In this document: piece after piece, positions 1-11,735 of the stretch
How positions within the stretch are numbered: position 1 is the first letter of the stretch
Layout: every line of letters begins with the position of its first letter
Assembly: GCA_024516155.1 (NCBI GenBank)
Contig: JAJJXM010000003.1
Span: 620,001-684,000 of the forward strand
DNA from: Pyronema omphalodes
Lineage: Eukaryota > Ascomycota > Pezizomycetes > Pezizales > Pyronemataceae
DNA: 64,000 nt
Reading direction: 5' to 3'
Program-made: the position numbers and the translations under genes
The notes under the pieces: model-generated
The model's input: only the letters and a program-made list of their open reading frames with translations
What the model was told of the DNA's origin: nothing
Databases searched by the model: none

Positions 1-657
1 TTTGAAGCAGAGGCGGATGATCCAGAGGCAAAGAAGTGCTCTGGTAGTGCTTATAAATTAACTAGGCATAGAAGTTATCATCATGGAACTATGTTGTTAA
101 ATACAGATCTAGGGGCTGTAAAACAATTGTTAAAGAGCCCGGCGAAGGATATCATAACAGCAAGAGGAGTGGCGAGTGTTCCAAGTCCGGTTGTGAATAC
201 GAAAGTTACGCATGAGGAGTTTAGTGTATCGGTTCTTAGAGAGTGGGAGAAATTATATGGGAGTGGAGGGTTTGCGTTGGTCAGTGAGGCGGAGGCGAAG
301 AGTGTGGATGAGATTGCAAAGGGGATTAGGGAATTGAAATCAGAGGAATGGGTTTATGGACAGACACCAAAGTTTGATATTTCTTTACCGAATGGGGGGA
401 AATTGGCGGTGGATAAAGGGGTGGTTATTGAAGGACCCAGTAGCAGCTTACTGGGAAGGAAGTTTGGAACACAGGTTGTGGTTCAGGCACTTCAGGAACT
501 AGGGATGGGGAGGGATGAGGCAAGGAGATGGGCAGAGGAAATGGTGGGGGGTTCGGTCTGGGGGGTTCATTATAATAGCCAGGATATGGCGAGAGGAGAT
601 AGGCAGACGGTTAAGCCGAAAGATATATTGGAGGACGTTGGGTATCCTGTTATTTAG
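1..657 (+). CDS. AIM22: Lipoate-protein ligase / lipoyltransferase, C-terminal part (5' end outside window)
   Basis: The frame is open from base 1 to the TAG at 655-657, giving 218 residues; the start and N-terminal half lie upstream. The first residues contain the SGSAYKLTR..YHHGT segment typical of LplA/Aim22 lipoate ligases, in which the Lys of the AYKLTR stretch helps bind lipoyl-AMP. About 190 residues of C-terminal domain follow. By family knowledge the enzyme attaches lipoate to E2 subunits of 2-oxoacid dehydrogenases and to glycine-cleavage H protein in mitochondria. No intron is seen in this part. It converges on the small gene at 1182-1702. Family assignment is fairly sure; ligase versus transferase activity cannot be told from this fragment. 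Confidence 0.85.
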   Translation, partial: FEAEADDPEAKKCSGSAYKLTRHRSYHHGTMLLNTDLGAVKQLLKSPAKDIITARGVASVPSPVVNTKVTHEEFSVSVLREWEKLYGSGGFALVSEAEAKSVDEIAKGIRELKSEEWVYGQTPKFDISLPNGGKLAVDKGVVIEGPSSSLLGRKFGTQVVVQALQELGMGRDEARRWAEEMVGGSVWGVHYNSQDMARGDRQTVKPKDILEDVGYPVI

Positions 658-1181
658 ACGGTTCGATGTTGAAAATTTCTTAAATGGGGGAGACGGGTCG
701 GGTGTAGTTTTTTTTTCTCTTTTTTCTCGGATGGGATTATATATAGATACCGAGGATTACAGGGCTATTGGAATGTTGGATGTGCGGGGCCGAGAAGACT
801 GGCGGCTGGCCGAGTCGGAGTCACCAGTCCGTGGCCGCCAAAACGAGTGAGCGCCTATGATAGAGATAGGAATACACGTTGGTGATGCATATACCCCAAG
901 GCTACGGAAGCTTGCCTTAGGCTGAGGGAATTTTGAGGAAGCAAAGTTAAAATTATAATTATTCTATACAAGCAAATATACTAATTCTAGAGCAAGTAGC
1001 GCAAAACAAGAAGAATTACAAAAACAGAATCCACCAAAATGAAAAAACTCCACGCCCACCCTGGCGTCTATGCAACCATCTATGCATATTGTACAGAACA
1101 AAGGAAACCAAACCAATTAATTTTAAGTAAATAATGTTTTGAAAATTATAAGTTAGTGATTACCAATTCAAGTCTGGTTCT
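658..1181. other. Convergent intergenic spacer
   Basis: These 524 bp lie between two convergent genes and presumably hold both 3' UTRs and poly(A) sites. It is AT-rich past 940. I see no gene or repeat here. Confidence 0.5.
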
Positions 1182-1702
1182 CTATGACTTGATATTAAGA
1201 CGGAACGCATGGATTCCATCCTTTGGACCTCCCATCTTCTCCCGGCGTTGCTCCCATTGCTTATCACCAGTTCCATCAGGAACAGATCGGGGATCTACAG
1301 GGATTTTGTTCTTTCGTCTCCCGGAAACTCCTTGACGAGGACGGTCGTATTCAATTGGAGCGGTTGGTTTCTCTGTCGTGAGAGTTAGCAAAGTTTGATC
1401 CGCATGAGCTCTATGGGAACTTACTGGAAGTAGGAGTCGTAGATATAGGAATGATAGATATATCGATACCGAGATCGGTAACTCCTTCATCACCGGCACC
1501 GTAATGATGAAAGCGGAGAGGTTCAGGAGTTTTGGGTGGGGTTGGAGGAGATGCAACTGGTGCCAATGGTGTAACTGGTGCAACTGGTGCTACGTACGCC
1601 ACTGGGATTAGATATGATATTCTAAATACGTCCGGATAAAAACTGAAGAAGAGACTTACCTGGGCTAGTGGTGGCGGGGTTGAGGAGGGAACGGATATCC
1701 AT
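1182..1702 (-). CDS. Small three-exon hypothetical protein (136 aa)
   Basis: Exons run 1660-1702, 1425-1601 and 1182-1372 on the minus strand. They are joined by two introns of 58 and 52 nt with GTAAGT donors and CAG acceptors, and the joined frame is open throughout, which is the main support. The protein starts MDIRSLLNPATTSP, continues through a Pro/Ala/Val repeat (about residues 16-35, VAPVAPVTPLAPVA) and ends in a basic, hydrophilic tail with RRKNKIP and EQRREK. A DIRSLLNP-like start occurs in some fungal nuclear regulators, but no DNA-binding domain is visible, so no function is assigned. Alternating TTAGGTGTT/TTAGTTGTT and GATTATC units at 1800-1870 lie just upstream in the presumed promoter. 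Confidence 0.6.
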
Positions 1703-4553
1703 GATTTGTGTTAGGTATCCAGTATCAGGTGTTGGAATTTGGGTATTAACAGTTGACGATTATCGATTAGATGGTAAGGTATTAATTGCGGTAAATCGGT
1801 GATTAGGTGTATTAAGTTTTAGGTGTTAGGTGTTAGTTGTTAGTTGTTAGGGATTATCGATTATCGATTATGCTGATTAGGTGTCTCTCTTGGATTGTAA
1901 TGAGTGTCTGGCTGGAATTCCGCAGCGTGATAGTTGCTTCTTCTAGCCTCACGGTATGAAGTTCTTATAACCGTATTGTATGCCTTCACCACCTTCACCA
2001 TCTTGCAGTTTGATATTAATTCCACACGTCAAACAGATGTTCCCTGCGAAAATACTCCCTGTGTCCCCTAAGAAGCTCAAGCAGACTCCCCAGCAAGCCT
2101 CCCGAAAGATCCATACGGAGGCCTTCGACAATTCCCGAACCGCGTGGGAAGTTCTGCACAGCGAGGCTGTGTTAGTGCACTCTATCTCATGGTATTTGCG
2201 GATTTTTTCACGATTGCAAATCTCCGCCTCATTTTGTCGGTAGCTTGCACTTTCCGCCGTTCGCACAACGAAACAACTCTTGACAACGGAAATATTTTCC
2301 CCAGCGTTAATCATACAGAAACTGTATCTTTATCCGAGAATATGGATGAACATGAGGAACGATGATTAAGGGCCAAGTGCAGCGGTTAATCGCACCGGTG
2401 CACGTGTGGCTGAATCGATGGCTAGGTGGCGCCTGATGGATCCCGTATGCGCACACAAACACGAAATAAGCATTATTCCGAACCACGGGATAGTACTAAA
2501 CGAAAGAAATTAACAAGTGTGTTGTCATTTATTTTAGAAACCCTGCTGAAAATCTCTTGCAGAATTTCTAGAAGCATTCCTCTACGGGAGCTTTGCTCAA
2601 AATGGCCAAGATCTCCTTCATACAAAGCAATATGTCGGAAATTCCGTCAATATCTACGGTGGAAAAAAGTTTTCCGTCTCGAGTATGGGTAGGTACAGAC
2701 AATTTGATGGCAAAAGAATCCTTGAATGAGATGCATCCGCATCATAGTTGTTCATCTCGGGGAAATCAGGGCTACTAGCTGTTTGTTAAGTTTCTCGAGA
2801 TCATGCATCCAGTTTTAGGTCAGCTCTTCGGAAAAATATTTGTTTATTTTAATATTGGAAGGCCTTGGTGCAGATTTTCGTGAATCAATACATACTCCAA
2901 CTGCTTTTCTTTTTATATTTTTATTGGCAATCTTCAAGGGTTAGAGGGGACTGACTCCCCTTTCTCCAACTCTGACAATTTAAAATCAGTAAATGAATTT
3001 CCGTATCACTTTTGGTAAATACTAATATTTCCCTCGATGATGTCTGCAAGAATGGGGAATTTGGTTCAAAAGTAGAGTAATGTAGCAAGTTTGTCCCCTC
3101 CAAAGGGATTAATTGGGAATATGTTTCCCTCAAATCATACGCGATTCGCCCAAAGAGTGTATTTTGTAACTAATTGGAAATAATATACCGTATGGTATAC
3201 TTTTTTTAGACCCTTCTAAAGGCTCTCCACTTACTGCATATTCGTTACATGGCTCATCACTCCGTGCTGCGAGATCATAAGATGGACTACGATCTATGTG
3301 TTATGGTTCACCCGCATAAAAATTCTCCGTATTAAGTGCTAATAAACCCATGAAAGGCAGTTCCATGTCTCTAAACATAGCTCTTGTAATTCAAAACCCC
3401 CTCTCTGATATTGTATACGTGTAGGACCTGATGTCGGTCCATGTATGAGAGGGGCTAACTACTGAGGTTTGCGCGCGTAGGAGATGATGCTTTTCTTGTG
3501 TTGCATATAAGGCAATTTGCCGAAAGGTAGTTTGTCTCTCCCCTTTTAAGTAAAAATTCAATGTTTTGAAGACAATTTATTGTGCCAAACTGGCTGACAA
3601 CATGACTGCTTGTCTTGGTTTCTTTTTTTGGTAGAATTTTTACGGCCTTCTCGAACCGTCGCACATTGATTTGACAACATGGGCATCGATTTATTCTGTG
3701 AAACTTCGTAAATTTGATTCTCGTTCATCTAGTCTGTTGGAATTCATCAATTGCATAAAGTCGTACTTTGTGGGGACGACTGGACTCTTACTTACTAAGA
3801 CTCCGTTGGATGGTGAAACAATATATCCGCACTTGCACTTGCACAAAGTACGAATCAAACACAGATATATATACATCATTTGAAACTTCAATAGTTCGTT
3901 ACACGGAAATTCGAGATATGCTCTTAGACAATGTAAGGTTCTAGTAGTACGATTCAACACCTAGTGTGATTGGGTAGTCATAATCTTAATTCGAGCATTG
4001 CTCAAGGCTATTTTAAGATTGGGCTTTTTGAGGATATATATATGTATTGAAGAAGGGATGCCCGTTGAATAGAGTGCTTCTTTTTTTTATAAATATTCGA
4101 TTTGAGAAAACGAAGGGCCATTCTTCTGAAGAGATTCGCCAATGCTGGATCGGCCGAATACTAAAGATATGTTTACAGCAGGGTCAATATACAGGTGGTT
4201 AATAGACAACTTCAGATCTTTCTCAAAGATATCTAGACCAATATTGAAAAGAAGTCTGAGAGTCAAGAGTCTGGAAATAGTAGCAATCATGGACGTAAAG
4301 GAGTAAAATAGAATAGAAAGATGGTTAGGTAATTCATGAGTACTACGCACGCGACCGTTACCTGGTATCCCGTGTGCGCTACCCCATAACCGGTTAGCCG
4401 CTTTCCGATGGTTGGACGCACCTCCTTAGGTCTGATGACAAAGTCGTGTGTTATACACTACGAGCTCGAGTTAAGCTGAAGTCAAAGGTGTTGTTTTGCA
4501 CATATCCACCATCGCCATTATCGATATCACCAATAACCCCTCAATACCCTGAA
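1703..4553. other. AT-rich intergenic region, no supported gene
   Basis: These 2.85 kb separate two divergent genes. Short repeats (GTGTTAGTTGTTAG and TTATCGA units) lie at 1800-1870. The rest has only short unsupported reading frames and many homopolymer T/A runs. A decayed repeat is possible, but no terminal repeats or transposase pieces are recognisable. Confidence 0.4.
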
Positions 4554-6660
4554 ATGGCGACGACGTCTGCAGGTTAGCAGCTTCTCGCACCCTTGCCCCG
4601 CGTTTCTGGAGCTAATAGCGCCGTCAGCAACCACCTCTGAAGCATCCTCCCTTCGAAACCCTTCACCAGAGCCCCGCCCTGGACAGCTACGTGTTGCTCG
4701 CTCTTGGAGCCGCCTGGAATCTATTGAAGGCGATGAGGACCCTCTTACAAGCTCTCTATCACGATTAAAGGGCGAGGGTGCCGGCCAGGACCTTCCTGAG
4801 GCCTCGGACAACGAAGATGAGGACGAAGAGGGGAACCCACTCACCGCGGCGCTGCTGCCGGAGGGATTCGACGAGCTCCCGCAAGAGCTCATAAATCTTG
4901 CAGACCGGTTAGTATTGCTATCTTCAATGCAGAATGAGGTCTAATTGGAGGCAGCTTCATTACTTCCTTAACAAAACCGATTCACCCCGCACCTCTCACC
5001 ATATCTCAGCTCTCGGATATGTTTCAGCAATTCTATGGCGCTGCGAGTCAGGCGATCAATAAACACGTATCACAGTCCTTCCTATCGATATCGTCAAAGA
5101 GGCCACGAACAAAGGTACCGAATACACAGATGCTATCAAAGGCGGAGATTGTGCAGAAGAAGCGTGACCGGAAAATGTTACAAGTAAAGCAAATAGCGCT
5201 AGAAGAGGCAATCGAGAAGAGGGTTACAGATGCTCTTTATGATAAACTCTGGAGGCATAAGAGTACCGACGATGATGCTAGGGACGACAGTTTACACAGC
5301 AAAATTGCGGCATTGAAGGTGGTTGGAGTAAACCTGGGTCATCTTGGAATAGAGCTGGAGTCTGAGAAAAAAGTAGATGATGTGAATAAGGAGCTACAGG
5401 AAGCTGTAAAATCATTACAGCAGATGAATAACGAGAGGTCGCCGCTGGGTAAATTAACGAAACTAAAAGTCGCACACAAAACAATAGTTGGTGAGCTTTG
5501 GGTTCCACCATCACTTGACTTCACTCGCTAATATGCATGTGCCACAAGACTGCCTCACTCGACATATCTCAACAACGTCTGCCGATAGTCTTCTCCCTAC
5601 CCTTATCTATACCTTAATTCTTTCACCTCCAGAACCTCCGCTAAATGCAGTCTCTAATCTCTATTTCACTCAACGATTCCGCGCTTCCAGCTTCGTCGAC
5701 GGAGAAGCCGCTTACTGTCTTACGAACCTTGAAGCCGCGATATCGTTTCTAGAAACGGTGGATCTCGCAACTCTGAAGATTGAGGAAACTGAAGAAACGT
5801 CACCACCTTCTGTGCCAATACCAATGCCACAGTCACCCCCGTCTAGGCTCTTCGATGACCCTTTAACAAAGCCACACGTCGCACCAGCCACGGCTATAAC
5901 GATCCCCGTACTCGGCAAGAACGCCACAGCAGCCTCTTCCAGCTCATCTCTCTTGCTTCCTGGATCCTCGACGCCGACACGCGCGCGCGGTCTCTCGAAC
6001 CTAAACCCTATCGACTTTGCACACACGGCAGCTACTACGGCAATATCCACTGCAGACCTAGGTGTTCGGGGAATTGGTGTAGCCCTTGAAAACAGTTACA
6101 AATTCCTCTTTGACCGTCGTGGAGATAATGTCCCTAGGACTCTCGAAGACGCCCGGAAGCTTGTCGAGCCAACGACACCCGTAATAGCTAGTGTTATGCA
6201 GCGACAAAATAGTGACGATAGCTCCGAGAGGACAGCTAGTGTCCGAGCACCATCACCTGCTCCACCGGCGTCTCCATTACCTCCAGCTCATTCACCTATG
6301 GCCGCTGCCGCTGGTTTGGCGCCTCTACAACATATCGGTCAGATTGGTTCTTCAATCGGTCGTTTTGCTAGTTTTGGCGTTCGAGGAATTGCACGCACGG
6401 CATCAGCCATTTCGACACCTACCCCGCCCCCGCCAGAGAGGAAGCAAGAAGAGCCCCAGGTTAAGGAGCTATTGGAGGCCTTTCCAGACTTGGCCAAGGA
6501 TTTACCAGCCCAGACCGAGAAGTTGGAGTATAAGGTGAATGGACGTTTTTCAGGTGCTAAAGAGGCGGGAGAATTGAGGGTTGCGGAAGTACAGGAACTT
6601 TTGAACGAGTATCAAACTTTAATTGGAGAGTTGAGAAAGAAAGGTTTATTAGACGAATAA
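4554..6660 (+). CDS. VPS9-domain Rab5-family guanine nucleotide exchange factor (648 aa)
   Basis: Four exons: 4554-4572, 4628-4907, 4955-5490 and 5549-6660. The introns are 55, 47 and 58 nt, with GT donors and CAG or AAG acceptors. Residues about 95-350 match a VPS9 domain: LINLADRFITSLTKP, an RSPLGKLTKLKVAHKTIV stretch, then SADSLLPTLIYTLI (putative catalytic Asp291) and GEAAYCLTNLEAAISF (Tyr334). VPS9 proteins load GTP on Rab5/Ypt51-type GTPases at early endosomes. The long tail holds Ser/Pro-rich segments and two similar amphipathic blocks (FAHTAATTAISTADLGVRGIG near 435 and ASFGVRGIARTASA near 555). No CUE domain is seen, so a Muk1-like protein is likelier than Vps9 itself. The 19-nt first exon is inferred only from splice and frame fit. 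Confidence 0.88.
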
Positions 6661-7111
6661 GCGTTGTTTATGTATTTTTTGTTATGAGTATGAACCTACT
6701 AAAGGAATTTCCATATGATACGATTTGTTCCCTATTTGCACCGTGTTCATCCTCATCCACATTAACACCTGACGCACACGGATCATGGGAGCGGGCTCTG
6801 ATAATTATTGATCGCCTCATAATTGGATAATTTATATTCTAACTGATTGGTAAAAATATGCATAGGGAAAGGGATGGAGGGAATGCTATGATTACGATTC
6901 TCTTTCCAAAATTATCGCTTACTTATGCTATAACCGCATAACCGACTGTTAGAAACCGTTTAAATTATTTGCTAATTAACAAAACTTGTCACAAATTACA
7001 CAGTTCAATCAGAAACAATCCAATCCATGACGACAAATAAAGACACAATAAATCACTCGATAATTCAAGCAAATCCGTAAGGAAACCGTCAAAATTTTTA
7101 GTCGCACCCTC
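6661..7111. other. Convergent intergenic spacer
   Basis: These 451 bp separate the 3' ends of the VPS9 gene and the next minus-strand gene. It is AT-rich and probably 3' UTR; I see nothing else. Confidence 0.5.
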
Positions 7112-8041
7112 TCAGACATTTACAAAATCGTTATCTTCTGTAACCCTCGCATCCTTATTTACCTTGAGTTCCTTCGCAATGTCCAAAGGAGGTCTGGGAA
7201 GAGGTCCAAGCTCACACACCCTGTAAACCTCCACGTCCTGATCTGCCCTTATCCCTCTCCACCGCGATACTACAGACCCTCGTTTATTTCCTCTACAGGC
7301 TGCCCACCTAGAATATACAACCGCAATATCCTTCTTCACTCCCGGTGTCGGCTTCCAAGTATTGATCCCAAATAACGCTCTGTCAGAATTAGAATTACCA
7401 TGGTGTCCTTCTTGGCCGTGGACAACATGTATAGGGCGTCCAGTTTCCGCTCTCTTGGTCACCCTATAAATTGTCTCTGGTTCCAGCTCAACTTCTATTC
7501 CCTCCAACACCCAGGGTCTCTCATAATCTGACTCCTGGGCTAGTTCCCATTCTTGATATTGTTTGGGCTGCTGTGCCGTGGGGTTTCCTTCGACGGCTTC
7601 ACCTTTGATTTCAAATTCTTTAACGCTATTCTCCTTTTTGGCCTTTGCCTCTTCTGCCGCTTCCGTCGCTTCCGCCAGTTTTGCGTTCATGTCGTTCATG
7701 GTGTCATGAATCAGCTTCAGTTGATCGGAAGTTAAAGAGCTAAGATATTGAAGTGATAGACGCTCTGGCAATGCATCACCTGTGACGGGAAATGAATACA
7801 TAGAAGGTCCCGAGGGATTGTCGTATTTGATTACTACGAGCTGGTAGAGTTTTTCGGAGTCGAGACTCTGGCGGTGATTGAACGGGAGGGGACGGACTTG
7901 AGGCACGAACGTCGAGGGGCCCATGTGAGAAAACCCGACGGGAGGAGGGATTACAGTTGAGCGGTGTATTGGGGTGATGTTGGGTTGGCCGGGGAGACAG
8001 GGGTTACCGTTGGGAACGTTGGGGGAGGCCTGAGGAGGCAT
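7112..8041 (-). CDS. Hypothetical protein, single exon (309 aa)
   Basis: One uninterrupted frame of 309 codons. The N-terminus is Pro/Asn-rich (MPPQASPNVPNGNP). Residues about 60-110 look globular (EKLYQLVVIKYDNPSGPSMYSFP). A charged, probably coiled-coil helix follows at about 110-150 (NDMNAKLAEATEAAEEAKAKK). The C-terminal half is acidic/aromatic and then basic, with WAACRGNKRGSVVSRWRG near 250. No signal peptide or membrane segment is apparent, and I do not recognise the family. The chosen ATG opens the whole frame; an internal ATG at residue 40 is possible. It converges with the VPS9 gene downstream. Confidence 0.7.
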   Translation of the reverse strand: MPPQASPNVPNGNPCLPGQPNITPIHRSTVIPPPVGFSHMGPSTFVPQVRPLPFNHRQSLDSEKLYQLVVIKYDNPSGPSMYSFPVTGDALPERLSLQYLSSLTSDQLKLIHDTMNDMNAKLAEATEAAEEAKAKKENSVKEFEIKGEAVEGNPTAQQPKQYQEWELAQESDYERPWVLEGIEVELEPETIYRVTKRAETGRPIHVVHGQEGHHGNSNSDRALFGINTWKPTPGVKKDIAVVYSRWAACRGNKRGSVVSRWRGIRADQDVEVYRVCELGPLPRPPLDIAKELKVNKDARVTEDNDFVNV

Positions 8042-9189
8042 GGTGAGAGAGTAGTTGGGATGGATGAGAGGCTATGAAGAAGCTTGAGGGGAACTGAGAA
8101 GCTGAAGTTGGGAGAGCTGGAGAAACAGAGGGGGTTTTTATAGACAAGAAATTCTAAAAGAAGTTAAGCCTATCACGACAAACACAGGTCCTGCGCGCAT
8201 CTGCTTGCGCGTAGATAGGATTTCTACGCGTTCTGTTTTGCAAATGATATCACATATAACATGTAGTTTCATGACTCGCGTTTACTTGGCGTCTGCCTAA
8301 ATAATTACTCCAATTTGTAGATTATAAATCATTAGAAGGCGGATCCATGGTTCGGGTTACACAAAGTCGCACAGATAGCGGGGCCTACCTCAGGTTTGTG
8401 AACATCCGATGTCAATATGTGCCTGGATTATGACTTTATTTTGCCGAGTTACTTCTATTACGCTTTTAAACATGACGGGTACTAAACTTGCAAAAAATAC
8501 GTAAAGGAAACATGGATAAAATTTGTCAATCATGCATCTCGATCATGAGTCGTCACGCCGAGGGTCGCGTCGCTTCACTGATACATATGTGATGTAAAGG
8601 CTCTTCAAACACGACATAACGCGATCAGACGCACTGATTTATCTAAGTCAGATAGAATTCTCTAAGAGGTTTACGGGCTAAATCTTACCGGCTCACCTTC
8701 GACTTCTTCTCCTATCGAGTGAACGATGGTGACTCGCCCCGTTGCTTCACCAGTATGTACGTATCATCCGTAGTACTGGCTGAAATCCAAAGTTTCGGAA
8801 ATTTCCGTTCGAATCCAATCATAAGATTCAGTCCCTGCCTAGACTCCGCAAGTCTCTTGGCGAGCATATGTCAAAAAAGCTTGTCTTCACTGTAGGATCT
8901 CAAAATAGAGGGTCCAACTTTATCACAAATACACCAATCATGAAATATTGAATTAAAATATCAGAAAAGCAAAAAATGCTTTGTAACAAGCGAATGAACG
9001 GTAGAAGATAGATTTTTTTTTTTTTAAAAAAAAAAGAAAAAACTTGAAATTTAATGAAAACTCCGAACCATAGAACTACGAACCAAGCCAAAAGCGCTAA
9101 CGACCGTATCCCAAATCCAAAAACAAAAAAAAAAAAACATGACAAACTCGTAAACTCCATATTCCAAAGTATGTAGCCCTCTCGAGGAT
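8042..9189. other. Intergenic region, promoter of the 7112-8041 gene and 3' flank of the next
   Basis: These 1.15 kb hold no supported gene. A stretch of T10 and A-rich sequence at 9010-9050 precedes the 3' end of the membrane-protein gene. Nothing repetitive is evident. Confidence 0.4.
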
Positions 9190-11735
9190 CTAAATTCTCA
9201 CCCACCCTGTTCTTCTCCTCACCACCATTTTTCTCGGTCGCCTGATATTCTCCTCACTAGCTTTCCTCGTTTTTACTACCTTAGTAGACCCAACCTCAGT
9301 CTCACTAACATCAATCCCTTGTAATAATTCTTCCCCCACATCCTCCCACTCCTGGTACCCATCATACCAACCTTGCGGGAACGACCTCAACTTAGTAATA
9401 TCCTCTCCAAGATCCAAATGATGCCTTTCTCCGGTATCATCCGTCCTAACTCCATAAACCACCATCTGCTTCAAAGTATGGGAAATATCCTTGCCTGTTA
9501 AAGCACAACCCGACGGTCCCAATCTCTCCACAACCGGCCTCAACAAACGTGCTGTACTAAGATAACTATCATCTTTGCAAAAGACAGTATTCGCATAAGC
9601 AACGACCAAACAGCCCACAATCAGCTGTAAAACAAGAATAGTCCCCAAGATGAGCAACAAAAAGTTCCATTTAACCTTCAATAAAACACCAACCCATGCA
9701 ACATTTCCCATGGCCTGCGCTAGTTTACTACCTTTTAAATCCTTCATCGCTATCGCGCCGATTGCAAATCTTGATGCTAATCGTCGGACATAATCTGTGG
9801 AGGCGACTTGGTTTTGGCCGACGTTCCAATCGCTCCATGGAGAGTCCGTAATGTATCGAGCAAATTCCCACGAATTGGGGTGCTCGGAATAACCTTGCAG
9901 AGCAATTGCGCCGGCTGCTAAACGCGCGATATCGTCGGGCATATCATGGACGGGAGACTGACTCCCTGAAACTTCAGAGATGGTCACGTTGCAAGAGTAA
10001 AAAGCACCGGGTTGAGACAAGGGTGAGTCGATGGCGGTGAACTGAAGGGCATATAATGGTGCGCAACGAGGACCACAATTGTATTGACTGTTGATTGCGA
10101 GGTCAGGGCGAAGGTTGATCCAGGTTGTTGCCATGGGGGCGTAGCCCTGGTTGTGTTAGACAAATCGTACATAAAGGATACATGGGACTTACAGAGATGC
10201 CATTGAGGGTGACCCTTCTTGTCCCGTTCAGATATGTAATAGTATCTGAATCACCCCTTTGTCCTTCGACCATAGGGAAGTAGGAACACATGCTGTCTGC
10301 CTTCACAAATCTTTTTGACTTATGAGCGACATTAGAATAGGGCTTTTTGGGGTGGGGGTTAAATTCTCTCATATAGTAATACCAAGCTCCCGTTTCATCA
10401 CGTTCGATGGGGTTAAACTCGGGCTTATTAGGATCTCCCTCGCCTGGTTTGGTAAGGGCTTGTTGCGCTACGAGAACTGAGAATAACCCATAAGAATGTG
10501 CTGCGTAACTTTCTGATTGTGGGGTAGATCTAAAATCTCGAGTAACGGCGTTGGCTTCTGTCCATTTCGTCCAGTCGGTTACGTTTGCAATTCCAGGAGA
10601 CGACGAGGTAGCTCCGGCACTGTCGTAACTGTAGGTTAAACCGGTCAAAGCAACCGATACACGACCGACAGCGTTGAAGGCTATCCAAGAGAAGCAAGCG
10701 AGTGAAGTTAATGGGCGCCGCCGAATAATGTGGATACCGTAACGGAAAACTTTGATGAGAGATCCAAGACCGAGGAGGAAGTCAACTTCTTCTAAATCGT
10801 GGGCTTTACGAGAAAGGAGCTTCCAGCGTACGATAATGGCCATTCCTTTGAGTGAAGCAGCAAGATTAAGACCGAGCTATTTCTATCATTAATCATGCCA
10901 TTCAACCTCGGACTGGGTCTCAAAGGGGAACTTCTAATACTCACAGTAAGATACAGCCCCGTAGACACAGTGTTAAACCATCTCTTCGCATATGTATCTA
11001 GTATCTTGACCTTTTCGTATTCATAAAAGCAAATAACCATTGCAACACTCAAAATAAAACTAGCAAACCATCGCAAAAGAATCTTTCCAATCAAATGGAG
11101 AAACTGTTTTCGATGATCAAACTGACGAGCCAATTGGAACTGTGCGTGTGTTCCCAGAGTTCCGTAGTAGGTTTGGAGCTCTCCAGTACCATCTTCTCGG
11201 AATGTTGCGGTGCGATTCCATCTGGGTGGTGCTATATCAGACAAAGTGATTAGTAAAGTGAAAGGCAGGGATGAGTTTATTTACGTAAAAACCCGCTGTT
11301 AAAACGGGAGATCGACGTATGTAAAGTAAACACAGCCTTTCAAGCGAATTAAGCGCAGTGTAGGAAGTGTAGGAATCGCAGCTCAGAGTAGGAGTGAGGT
11401 AGAAGTGGACAAAATAACATACCCGCCCCCTTTGCATGTCTCCTAAAATCCCTTCTCGCCGCACCATATCCTTCATCATTCCCTCCTGGAACATCCGCAG
11501 GATCATCCAGCTCATCACTATCATGTTCCTGTACGCCTCCTCTTAAAGGATGTTTTGGGTCATGATGCGGTAAATTCCTGGGCTCTGTATTCTTTTCCCG
11601 TTCCTCTCGACGTGCATGATCTGGAGGTAAATCTCTTAGTTCTTGTTCTTCTGCTTCGGGGACATTGGCGTATGGCTGTGTAGTGCTGAAAATACCTCTG
11701 CTGCGTCGCCCGTGTCTAGGAGGTTGGCCTGACAT
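9190..11735 (-). CDS. Multi-pass membrane protein of unknown function (746 aa)
   Basis: Four exons on the minus strand: 11423-11735, 10945-11231, 10193-10876 and 9190-10146. All joins keep frame, with introns of 191, 68 and 46 nt. The N-terminal 100 residues are hydrophilic and Arg/Glu/Pro-rich. Four hydrophobic segments are visible: about 155-175 (WFASFILSVAMVICFY), 195-213, 250-272 (LTSLACFSWIAFNAV) and 589-613 (LLLILGTILVLQLIVGCLVV). A roughly 315-residue loop between the third and fourth contains NVT and NGT sequons and several Cys, so it probably faces the lumen or exterior. The tail ends in a basic Arg/Lys-rich stretch. Such architecture is common among uncharacterised fungal integral membrane proteins; I cannot name a function. 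Confidence 0.8.

Noticed and set aside
1949..2365. Overlapping frames on both strands of about 70-120 codons
   Set aside because: No codon bias, domain or splice sites; opposite-strand frames are equally long, as expected by chance.
8800..8825. GTTCGAATCC, a tRNA T-loop-like word
   Set aside because: No flanking stems, A-box or acceptor pairing, so it is not a tRNA.
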